In this document: piece after piece, positions 1 to 7,308 of the stretch
How the letters are laid out: every line of letters starts with the position of its first letter
Numbering within the stretch: the stretch's first letter is position 1
NCBI RefSeq assembly: GCF_003003775.1
Contig: NZ_PVWJ01000035.1
Location: forward strand, 1-42,735
From: Merismopedia glauca CCAP 1448/3
Lineage (GTDB): Bacteria > Cyanobacteriota > Cyanobacteriia > Cyanobacteriales > CCAP-1448
Direction: 5' to 3'
DNA length: 42,735 nucleotides
Position numbers and translations under genes: made by a program
Notes under the pieces: model-generated
What the model saw: only the letters and a program-made list of their open reading frames with translations
Databases searched by the model: none
Told to the model about the DNA's origin: nothing

Positions 1-25
1 TAGGGTAGGCATTGCCTACCCTACT
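1..25. repeat. Palindromic small repeat (TAGGGTAGGC type)
   Basis: The two halves GTAGGC and GCCTAC face each other around ATT, with further GGTA/TACC pairing, so the segment can fold as a hairpin. A related copy (TAGGGTAGGCAATGCCTA) occurs near 24970. It lies just downstream of the radical SAM gene stop and could help end that transcript. It looks like a dispersed cyanobacterial repeat, cut by the window edge. Confidence 0.55.
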
Positions 26-48
26 TGCAAATGTGAAGGTGGGTAGAT

Positions 49-1635
49 TTAGCAGGAAATAGCCCTGTTTGGTAATACTTCAGTCTTTTTAGATGCAATT
101 AACAGATGATTAGCCAATTGAATTTCAATTTCATAGCGCACAATCTGACGGTAGTCAATGAAGTGTTCTAAGAGAGCGCAATTAGTCAAGTATTGTTTGA
201 ACACGCCTCGATTATGGCGGATGATGGAAAATAGCTGCCACCAGAATTGCCATCGGGTGTTACGTTTCAGCCCTTGTCGCCAGCAAATGATGAACAACGC
301 CCGTAGATCTGTTAGTTCTGGCAACTTGAATTTCTTTTTGTGCTGTTTAAACTCCATGTGAAGAAAATGGCGATAAACCCGTGCTAAATAGCGATCTGGT
401 TCGTATAAATCCCAAAAACATCGGATATACTCGCGAGCAATCTCTTCTAGAGGACGAGTGGGAATAAAATTAATCAACGTTGTCTGATGGATATTGGCTT
501 CGTTCTCTGTTTCGAGTAGGCGTTCTTCTTTTTGAAGACGCTGTGATAACGCAGTGTTGGGCAAAGCTTGCAACATACTGAATAGTGCCTGGGGAATGGC
601 AGTGGCTTCTACAAAGTCAATAATGCGATCGCCAGCCCCTGGTTTTTCGCCATCAAACCCAATAATAAACCCTGCCATCACCCGCAATCCTACTTGATTG
701 ATGGTTTGGACTGATTCGATCAGAGAGTTGCGAGTATTTTGGAATTTTTGGGTCAGGGATAAACTATCAGTATCTGGGGTTTCAATGCCCAAAAAAACAG
801 CACTAAAATTAGCTGCGATCATCAGATCTAGCAATTCTCGATCTTGAGCTAAATCAACAGAAGCTTCTGTAGAGAAAGTAAAAGGGTAGCCCCGTTCCGC
901 CATCCAGGGTATCAGTTCCCGCAGCATCAGCTTAGCATTGCGCTTGTTGCCAATAAAGTTGTCGTCTACAATAAAGACCGATCGCCGCCAACCCAAATCG
1001 TCTAGGGCTTGCAATTCTGCCAGGAGTTGAGTCGGGGTTTTAGTACGGGGCTTACGTCCATACAGGACGATGATATCGCAGAATTCGCATTGGTAAGGGC
1101 ATCCCCGCGAAAACTGCACTGACATATCGCTATATGCTTCCAGATTTAGCAAGTCAAATCGAGGAATAGGGGTTGTGGTGACATCAGGTTTTTCACCATT
1201 GGCACGAAAAACGCCCGATGTTTCTCCTCGTTCTAGGGCTTCAACTAGTAGAGGTAAGGTAATTTCACCTTCATCTAACACCAAAAAATCTGCTCCTGCT
1301 TGCTGAGCAGGTTTAGGTACGGAAGTGACGTAGGGTCCCCCAACTGCGACTTGCTTGCGGCGACGCTTCGCTTCTTGAATCAAATACAGCAGATCGTCTT
1401 TTTGCACTATCATGCCAGAGATAATCACTAAATCTGCCCAATACCAGTCGGCTTCACTTTCAAAGGCAACGTTCCGGTCTACTAAGCGGAATTCCCAAGT
1501 TTGAGGCAGGATAGCTGCAACAGTGATCAAACTCAGAGGAGGAAGAGAAACTTTGCGCCCAATCAATTCTAAGGCTTTGTCAAAAGACCAAAATGATTTG
1601 GGAAAGAGAGGATAAAGTAATAAAACTCGCATCAT
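49..1635 (-). CDS. B12-binding-type radical SAM protein (DUF4070-like)
   Basis: The 528-residue protein has an N-terminal Rossmann-like cobalamin-binding-type domain (about residues 1-140) and a radical SAM core. The core carries the iron-sulfur cluster motif C-x3-C-x2-C at C179, C183 and C186 (RGCPYQCEFC). The C-terminal third (about 390-528) resembles the DUF4070 extension of this family. The usual DxHxxG cobalamin motif is not visible, as is common in this branch, so B12 dependence is uncertain. Family members modify lipids, hopanoids or other unactivated carbons, but the substrate here cannot be read from sequence. Two Met codons sit together at the start with no clear ribosome-binding site. 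The gene stands alone on the minus strand. Confidence 0.85.
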   Translation of the reverse strand: MMRVLLLYPLFPKSFWSFDKALELIGRKVSLPPLSLITVAAILPQTWEFRLVDRNVAFESEADWYWADLVIISGMIVQKDDLLYLIQEAKRRRKQVAVGGPYVTSVPKPAQQAGADFLVLDEGEITLPLLVEALERGETSGVFRANGEKPDVTTTPIPRFDLLNLEAYSDMSVQFSRGCPYQCEFCDIIVLYGRKPRTKTPTQLLAELQALDDLGWRRSVFIVDDNFIGNKRNAKLMLRELIPWMAERGYPFTFSTEASVDLAQDRELLDLMIAANFSAVFLGIETPDTDSLSLTQKFQNTRNSLIESVQTINQVGLRVMAGFIIGFDGEKPGAGDRIIDFVEATAIPQALFSMLQALPNTALSQRLQKEERLLETENEANIHQTTLINFIPTRPLEEIAREYIRCFWDLYEPDRYLARVYRHFLHMEFKQHKKKFKLPELTDLRALFIICWRQGLKRNTRWQFWWQLFSIIRHNRGVFKQYLTNCALLEHFIDYRQIVRYEIEIQLANHLLIASKKTEVLPNRAISC

Positions 1636-1669
1636 ACTTAATCACTTTATTCATCAGAAGAATTTGACT

Positions 1670-1963
1670 TCAAGCTAGATTTTTGCTCGGATCTGACTTC
1701 CCATTAATACGCAATGATTGACAGTCAATTTGGCTTAATCGTATTCCCGCGATCGAATATGAATATACTTCCAGGCATGATTCTGGCAAGGCGGCAAATA
1801 AAATGCGTTCCTTAGAGAAGACAACGCGCTCAAAATCACATCTTAGTCCACTTATTGCCCTAGTTATTTGGATTTCACTGGTGTTATTAATGTAATAGCA
1901 GAGAATTTGGCGAGATTCTTGAGGGGAAAATTTAGTTGTTACAAGGGAAAACAAGTAAGACAT
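1670..1963 (-). CDS. DUF1830 family protein
   Basis: This 97-residue protein matches the cyanobacterial DUF1830 family. It has the hallmark start of the domain (ILCYYINNTSEIQITRA), then FERVVFSKERILFAALPE and a C-terminal part ending with a conserved polar stretch. Members are small soluble proteins of unknown function found almost only in cyanobacteria. It lies 34 bases upstream of the radical SAM gene on the same strand, so the two could be co-transcribed. GGACTC precedes the ATG by five bases as a weak ribosome-binding site. No catalytic residues or membrane segments are evident. Confidence 0.8.
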   Translation of the reverse strand: MSYLFSLVTTKFSPQESRQILCYYINNTSEIQITRAISGLRCDFERVVFSKERILFAALPESCLEVYSYSIAGIRLSQIDCQSLRINGKSDPSKNLA

Positions 1964-2129
1964 ATTTTTGAGTCCAAATTAGATGTTTAGATCGACTCAC
2001 CGTTTTTCTAATTTTTCAGTACGATGACATAAGGATGTTTGAAATGATGTCTATCCAAATGTTTGATTTGTATAAGTTGCATCAAAATGTCTTAAATTTT
2101 TACTTTTGAAAATGCTGCTAGAGCCAAGG

Positions 2130-2252
2130 TCATGCGGCACGCAAATCTACCTCAATCATAACTACCATTGTTTCTGCACCCACTCTGCCAAAATCAGGCT
2201 CTTTCCCCAATGGCATCTCGATGAGATAAACCCAAGTTCCCAATTCGAGTTT
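2130..2252 (-). pseudogene. Possible C-terminal gene remnant
   Basis: A 40-codon open stretch on the minus strand runs from just after an in-frame stop (2253-2255) to a TGA at 2130-2132. It encodes a protein-like tail including WVYLIEMPLGKEPDFGRVG and then VVMIEVDL. The composition looks like real protein rather than chance translation, but I do not recognise the family. Only an internal ATG near its middle could start it. It lies beside a truncated receiver domain in an otherwise gene-poor stretch, so a decayed gene end is the likeliest reading. The rest of 1964-2270 shows nothing else. Confidence 0.25.
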
Positions 2253-2270
2253 TTAGCTTCGCAACTCAGG

Positions 2271-2543
2271 CTAAATCGGACTTAAAACGTCATGTTTGAG
2301 TTGGTTGCAGTTTTCCTCTTCTTCTATCTGGATCTCGGATTTTGACAGCAGTAGCAAGTTGCAGATTCGATCAACAAAATAGTTAATGTCAATGGGCTTG
2401 AGTAAATAGGCTTCAACTTTTACCGTCAAATATTGAGCCAGAATCGTTAGAGGACAGGTTGAGGTCACAAAAATGGGAATCTTTCTGCCTCTGCTTATGG
2501 CACAGGATCTTACTTCCTGAATCAATTTTGCGATCGTACTCAT
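2271..2543 (-). pseudogene. Truncated response-regulator receiver domain
   Basis: The 90-residue reading matches only the back half of a CheY-like receiver. KLIQEV resembles helix 3, KIPIFVTS strand 4 with the switch Thr/Ser, and AYLLKPID strand 5 with the conserved Lys-Pro. The front half with the acidic pocket and phospho-acceptor Asp is missing. Upstream in this frame there are stops within 10 codons. A different frame starts at an ATG about 40 bases upstream with a strong GGGGGAG site and runs into this one, which suggests a frameshift or deletion. It could still be expressed as a short protein from its own ATG. I regard it as a remnant. Confidence 0.5.
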
Positions 2544-3140
2544 TAACTAAATCCTTCAAGATTTGAAAAAATTTAAATGTCATAGACTCCCCCAATAAGC
2601 AATAAGCTAATACGCATTTAATTTGTTAGTTAAGACTGACGGGGAGACACGGTGAGAACTTCAAACATTTTGGCTTCAGGACGAAATATCTAATTGAAAT
2701 GCAGAACAGCTTATAATCCTCATACCTAAGCTTGTCTATATCCTTGAGGCTTACCCATTGTAATAACAGGTCAGTGTTTGATTTCGTGATTGAATTGATT
2801 CACTTCAGCAATTCTCAGGCTAAAATTTCAACTGCTGTGAGGCAGAAAAGCTAAGGTGTTCGAGATCTTGAAAGTGAAGAAGACACAGGCGACTCTCCGC
2901 ATCGCCGCGTCTCCCACTCTCCGCGTCCTCTTCGGTCACCCTCGGTTTTGGGGCGTAGTTGCTTTCTGGCTGGACTTGCCACCGATTGCAACGTGCAAAA
3001 ATGTTTGATTTCAGCCTCAAGGAAGTTGAAGAAACTTCTGGATATTTTGTATGATTTCACTGAGGTGAAAAGCAGATAACAGATCGGATGAGATTGATCA
3101 AAGTTTGAATTGTGAGTTTTGAAGATGAGCTTTTTATTTT
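2544..3140. other. Gene-poor intergenic stretch upstream of the NACHT gene
   Basis: About 600 bases without a convincing gene. It contains a low-complexity CTCCGCGTCTCCC repeat at 2892-2930 and, on the minus strand, the GGGGGAG-ATG start that leads out of frame into the receiver remnant. Two short open frames around 2820-3060 run through the repeat and look like chance translations. The NACHT promoter should lie in the last 150 bases, but I see no clear -35/-10 pair. Confidence 0.5.
2892..2930. repeat. CTCCGCGTCTCC-type low-complexity repeat
   Basis: Repeated variants of CTCCGC, CGCCGCGTCTCCC and CTCCGCGTCCTC. This kind of C-rich repeat is scattered in intergenic DNA of many cyanobacteria. 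No coding role is apparent. Confidence 0.5.
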
Positions 3141-5459
3141 ATGGTCAAGCGATCGCTCCAGGCATCCCTTCCTGGAATTCAACGGGCTAAACGAGCGTTT
3201 GCCCTCAAGGGCTGGACTCAGGATAATCTGGCAGGGGAGGTAAATTTAAAAACCCGTCAGCCTATTTGGCGATTTTTCACGGGTCAACCCGTCGATCGCC
3301 AAGTTTTTCTCGAAATTTGTTCGATTCTGGATTTAGATTGGCGAGAGATTGCCCTTAATCCGCCCGCAGAATTTCCTGAACCTGGAGATCTGACCAAAAC
3401 TGCGCCTCTAGATCTAGACGATGTGGTGCAACAAGTGCGATCGCAACGCCGAGACAAAATTCAAGACCAGTGCGGCATTTTGCAGCTACTAGACATCAAC
3501 CGTCCGGTCAGCATTGACGACATCTACGTGGATGTCAATATTTTGGAGGAAATTGCCAGTCAACAGTGGTTTGAAATGGCTGAAGTGCAAAACTTGGAAC
3601 CTAGCGAATTCGATCGCGTTGGCTTGGGAGCGATCGAGCAGAAGCAAATACCAGGAATCGAGGCAGTTAAAAATTACTCTAAGCTCAGAGTTTTGGGGAA
3701 ACCAGGAGTTGGCAAAACTACCTTTTTGCAATATCTGGCGATTGAGTGCAATCGGGGTGAGTTAGCCCTAAATCAAGTACCGATTTTTATCACCTTGAGA
3801 GAGTTTGCCGAAGAGTCCCGGCGTAGAGGTGAATTTAGCCTTTTAAGTTATATTCGTCGGGAGTTTCTCTCCTCTGGCGTTTCCAACCCATCTATAGTTT
3901 CTACCTTACTGCAAGCAGGTAGAGTCTTGTTATTGCTGGATGGGATGGATGAAGTGCTAAGCCAGGATATTACCGCAGTTCTCAAAGAAATTCGCAAATT
4001 ATCAGATAAATATTACCAAAATAGATTTGTGGCATCTTGTCGCACGGCTGCCCAAAAGCTGCGACTGCGAGGCTTCACCGATGTAGAAATTGCCCCCTTT
4101 ACCCAAGCCCAAATTACTACTTTCGCGCAAAAGTGGTTTGTCGCACTGACCAAAACTACTGCTCAATCGGGTCGCAATCGCTCGGCTCAGTTTATTCAAA
4201 AGTTGGATTTGCCAGAAAACTGGCAGTTTCGGCAACTGGTAGTCACCCCCCTGTTTCTGCATCTTGCCTGCTGGGTGTTTCATGGTCAAGGAAAATTTCC
4301 CACCAAGCGGACTGAGTTTTATAAGCAAGGGCTGGATTTGCTACTAGGTAAATGGGATGAAGCTAGAGGAGTTGAACGCGATCGGGTGTACCGAGGTTTT
4401 TTATTGCCCCAAAAACTGAAGCTACTGAGTCAGTTGGCGGCAGTGACCTTTGAGCAAGGGCAGTACTTTTTTGACCAACGCATCATTGAACAATACATTG
4501 GGGACTATTTGCGAAATTTGCCCGGAGCGACCTTGGAGCCAGAGGAACTCCAACTCGAAAGCGAGGCAATGCTGAATGCGATCGAGGCGCAGCATGGACT
4601 CTTGATCGAACGAGCGCGAGGAATTTTTTCGTTTTCCTATCTGGCATTTCAAGAATACTTCACGGCTCGAAAAATTGTTGCCAGCCATAACCTGGGGGCA
4701 TTAGAGCAAGCTTTGGGAGGGTTGGTCAGTCATATCACCGATCCCCACTGGCGTGAAGTCTTTTTGTTAACGGCTGCCATGTTGCGAAGTGCAGATTCCC
4801 TGGTGCAGTTGATGAAGCAGCAAATTGATGCTTTAGTCGCTCAAGATCCCTATCTGCAAGAATTTTTGATGTGGGCGAGCCAAAAAACTCAGCAGATCCC
4901 AGAGGAAACCAAAATGGCGACCAAGCGAGCGTTTTACCTTGCCCTTGCCAAAAGCCCGAACACGGCAGGTCACTTTGCCTTAGCCAGTACGCTGGATCAG
5001 GGAATGGTTTTAGATGCAGCGTTAGAAAACTTACTGCTAGAGTTTACCACCGACCACAGTCAGGATTTTGCCTATGTCAACGCCTGTAGCTCGGCGCTCA
5101 ACAACATTCTGGTGATGGTTTTGGATGCGGGATTTTATAAGTCTCTCCAACAAGTGAAAGACCAATTGCCATCTCCGAGTCAAAACAAGGAACTGCTTCA
5201 GGACTGGTGGCAGAAAAACTATCCTGCCTGGGTAGAACAGTTGAGGGAGGCGATCGCCAAATATCGAAATATTAACCATTCCTGGCAGTTTACAACCGAA
5301 CAGCAGCAAGTGCTACAGCGCTACTACGATGCCAATCAACTCCTAATCGATTGTTTGAATAGTAACTGCGAAGTCACAGCAGCAATCCGAGAAGAAATTG
5401 AAGCTACATTGCTGTTACCTCAAAACGAACTAGAGGATCGGGAATGGCAAGGAGATTGA
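3141..5459 (+). CDS. NACHT-domain NTPase with N-terminal HTH-like domain
   Basis: A 772-residue STAND-type protein. The N-terminus (about 1-75) resembles a short helix-turn-helix-like domain shared by many cyanobacterial NACHT proteins (GWTQDNLA, then RQPIWRFFTGQPVDR). The NACHT core has Walker A GKPGVGKTT near residues 186-194 and Walker B LLLLDGMDE near 263-271, followed by winged-helix and helical regions. The C-terminus (about 700-772) has the YYDANQLLIDCLNSNC pattern and ends REEIEATLLLP, as in other cyanobacterial family members. Bacterial NACHT proteins include antiphage sensors, so a defence role is inferred; effector activity and trigger are not visible. The ATG begins MVKRSLQAS, the usual start of this family. 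It converges on the ocp gene with 34 bases between stops. Confidence 0.88.
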   Translation: MVKRSLQASLPGIQRAKRAFALKGWTQDNLAGEVNLKTRQPIWRFFTGQPVDRQVFLEICSILDLDWREIALNPPAEFPEPGDLTKTAPLDLDDVVQQVRSQRRDKIQDQCGILQLLDINRPVSIDDIYVDVNILEEIASQQWFEMAEVQNLEPSEFDRVGLGAIEQKQIPGIEAVKNYSKLRVLGKPGVGKTTFLQYLAIECNRGELALNQVPIFITLREFAEESRRRGEFSLLSYIRREFLSSGVSNPSIVSTLLQAGRVLLLLDGMDEVLSQDITAVLKEIRKLSDKYYQNRFVASCRTAAQKLRLRGFTDVEIAPFTQAQITTFAQKWFVALTKTTAQSGRNRSAQFIQKLDLPENWQFRQLVVTPLFLHLACWVFHGQGKFPTKRTEFYKQGLDLLLGKWDEARGVERDRVYRGFLLPQKLKLLSQLAAVTFEQGQYFFDQRIIEQYIGDYLRNLPGATLEPEELQLESEAMLNAIEAQHGLLIERARGIFSFSYLAFQEYFTARKIVASHNLGALEQALGGLVSHITDPHWREVFLLTAAMLRSADSLVQLMKQQIDALVAQDPYLQEFLMWASQKTQQIPEETKMATKRAFYLALAKSPNTAGHFALASTLDQGMVLDAALENLLLEFTTDHSQDFAYVNACSSALNNILVMVLDAGFYKSLQQVKDQLPSPSQNKELLQDWWQKNYPAWVEQLREAIAKYRNINHSWQFTTEQQQVLQRYYDANQLLIDCLNSNCEVTAAIREEIEATLLLPQNELEDREWQGD

Positions 5460-5493
5460 AAATCGCAGCCATTGATTAGACCTCTGGTGAGTT

Positions 5494-6477
5494 TCAGGGC
5501 AACTCGATCTTAGCGTTGTTCTGAACCAAACCCAAGTTCAGCAGTTCTTGGGGAGATCCCAGTACATCAATTCCCACGAAAAAAATCTTATCTTCAGGAT
5601 TGAGTAAAAACCGCCAGACTAAGTTGATGCCAACACTGTCGCCGAACCAGGGAGTTTGTACTTTCCCCGTCACTTTAATCTGAGTGAATTCTCCTTCTGC
5701 TGGCTCACAGACCCCTTGCTCTGGCAAGAGCTTGAGTCCGTAACATTCTTGGCGCATATACGCGAAAATATTTTCTTGACCCACAATTGGTTCTTGGAAA
5801 GGGGGTTTCAGGGCACCTTCTTTCACAAATAAAGCCACAGCCGCTTGGAAGTCAAAGGCGTTCATATTTTCCATGTAACTTAGAACAGTCGCGTTATCGA
5901 TGCCCTTAATCCTGACTTGGCTTCGAGGTGCAGCTTTTTTAGGGGGAACCACAGGTTCTGTGACTTTTGGCGTACTACTTGTTGAGGCATACCCCATATT
6001 GATAACAACCTTCTGGAATACGGTGAGTTGCTCTCCTCCTTCAAGTTTACGGATGGCTTGGAGTAAATCTGATGCCTTCGTGGACAGTTGATAGTTTTCG
6101 GGAATGGGAGCTACAATTGTCTGTTTCATCCACTCACTTAATTGATACCAGAAGCCCAACTTTACATTCGTGCCGAAAGACGCATAGGTTCGACAGATGG
6201 GAGTATCAGTGTGGTTGACCAGATCGCACATCACTTGCGTTTGCTCCAAAGCTGGCATCTGCTTGATTTGAGTTAGGTTTTTCTCGGCGAATACCATGTT
6301 GACGGCTTGCATCGCCGCAGGAGTAATTGTAAGTCCCATCTCAGTGTAGGCAAACCAAAGTAAAGCTAACTGATCTTCAGCATTAAGTTGATTGAACGAT
6401 TTAACGATCGCTGGAAGTGCATCAGCAACTTGAGTATCCGGGAAAATCGAGAGAGCCGAATCGATAGTAAATGACAT
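5494..6477 (-). CDS. ocp: Orange carotenoid protein (photoprotective)
   Basis: A 327-residue full-length OCP. The all-helical carotenoid-binding domain (about 15-165) is linked to an NTF2-like C-terminal domain (about 190-320). It binds a ketocarotenoid, switches under blue-green light and quenches phycobilisome energy. Carotenoid contacts Y44, W110, Y201 and W288 are all at their standard positions, as are N104, E244 and W277. Position 155 is Gln (LTVFQKVV) where the family Arg forms the interdomain salt bridge and contacts the phycobilisome. W101 is Phe. The C-terminal tail after ELLNL is about 12 residues longer than usual. GTAGG lies nine bases before the ATG. No recovery-protein (FRP) gene is in the window. 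The OCP sub-clade is not resolved. Confidence 0.95.
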   Translation of the reverse strand: MSFTIDSALSIFPDTQVADALPAIVKSFNQLNAEDQLALLWFAYTEMGLTITPAAMQAVNMVFAEKNLTQIKQMPALEQTQVMCDLVNHTDTPICRTYASFGTNVKLGFWYQLSEWMKQTIVAPIPENYQLSTKASDLLQAIRKLEGGEQLTVFQKVVINMGYASTSSTPKVTEPVVPPKKAAPRSQVRIKGIDNATVLSYMENMNAFDFQAAVALFVKEGALKPPFQEPIVGQENIFAYMRQECYGLKLLPEQGVCEPAEGEFTQIKVTGKVQTPWFGDSVGINLVWRFLLNPEDKIFFVGIDVLGSPQELLNLGLVQNNAKIELP

Positions 6478-6589
6478 AATCAGTACCTACAAAAAAACTA
6501 AGTTGAGAAATTTGAATTGCCCAAGAAAATGAATCAGGCTGCCTTTAAGACACTTTCCGTAGATGGCTGATTGGTTGCCCAGAGGTGGT

Positions 6590-6691
6590 ATATAGCGCTA
6601 CGCGCAAGTCAAAAGTCAAAAGTCAAAAGTTTACGGATCATAGTTTTCAGCGCAAAACACAATGTCCTAACCTAAATGCGTAGTGCTATAT
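6590..6691. mobile_element. MITE-like element with 14-bp terminal inverted repeats
   Basis: Left end ATATAGCGCTACGC (6590-6603) and right end GCGTAGTGCTATAT (6678-6691) are inverted repeats matching at 13 of 14 positions. Inside are three to four direct copies of AAGTCAA. The right end abuts the stop codon of the PII-like gene. A second copy of the right end with the CCTAACCT..ATGCG context lies at 30735-30748. No transposase is encoded, so it would move, if at all, with help from elsewhere. Confidence 0.6.
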
Positions 6692-6991
6692 CTAGTCAAA
6701 CAGACCTTCTACCTTTTGCTGGAACGCAATCAAGGCATGAGTAGCCTGAAATGGCTTCAGGTCTTCTAGCAATTGGGCAGATGTCTCTGGATCGACAATG
6801 GTTTTGATTTCAATGTTGGTGTTATAACCAGCCATATCGCCCATCCGTTTACCATGACTCCCTGCACCCTGTGCCGGAACGATCGTATATCCAGACACCC
6901 CAAGCTTGGTTAGTAGATGAATCAGGCGATCCTGCAAGACAGCTTCACCAATAATCGTGACGAGAATACCGTGGGCTAAGGGAGAGGACAT
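6692..6991 (-). CDS. Small PII-like (nitrogen regulatory P-II superfamily) protein
   Basis: From the ATG at 6991 this is a 99-residue protein. I chose that start because GGAGG lies four bases upstream; the frame is open for 42 more codons, but those are rich in Phe, Ile and Asn and do not look like part of the domain. The sequence ILVTIIGEAVLQDRLIHLL, then GYTIVPAQGAGSHGKRMGD, then a C-terminal strand pair, fits the ferredoxin-like fold of PII-like proteins, with the flexible loop around GAGSHGKR. It lacks the canonical GlnB T-loop tyrosine region and is probably one of the divergent PII-like groups. These usually bind nucleotides or metabolites and control a membrane partner; the FUSC gene upstream on the same strand is one possibility. 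Ligand unknown. Confidence 0.7.
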   Translation of the reverse strand: MSSPLAHGILVTIIGEAVLQDRLIHLLTKLGVSGYTIVPAQGAGSHGKRMGDMAGYNTNIEIKTIVDPETSAQLLEDLKPFQATHALIAFQQKVEGLFD

Positions 6992-7308
6992 AAAACCTCC
7001 AAAAAAAGTTTTATTTATGAATTTTGGGCAGTAAATCAGGACAAAGCTGTTATAAGATTTGAAATTATTAAGTTGGATTGAACTATCCAAAGCCAACACT
7101 GACTTATCAAATGACAACTCTAGACTTCCTTATGAGCAACTTTGATGGCACTAACTAGGGTACTGAAAGAACCAGCATTAACGGCAGAACAATGTCACCC
7201 CGTCAGGTAATCTATTAACAACCATGAGTATGACAGCCTGATGTTCGAGATGATGTTGCAATTGTTGTTTGGGTTACAGATTAATTGACGCAATGAACAA
7301 CGCCCCAA

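Noticed and set aside
2820-3060. Small open frames of 66 and 69 codons upstream of the NACHT gene
   Set aside because: They run through a low-complexity repeat, have no ribosome-binding site and no recognisable family.
5494-6991. A fluorescence recovery protein gene beside ocp
   Set aside because: The small neighbour is a PII-like protein with a GAGSHGKR loop, not an FRP-type helical protein.
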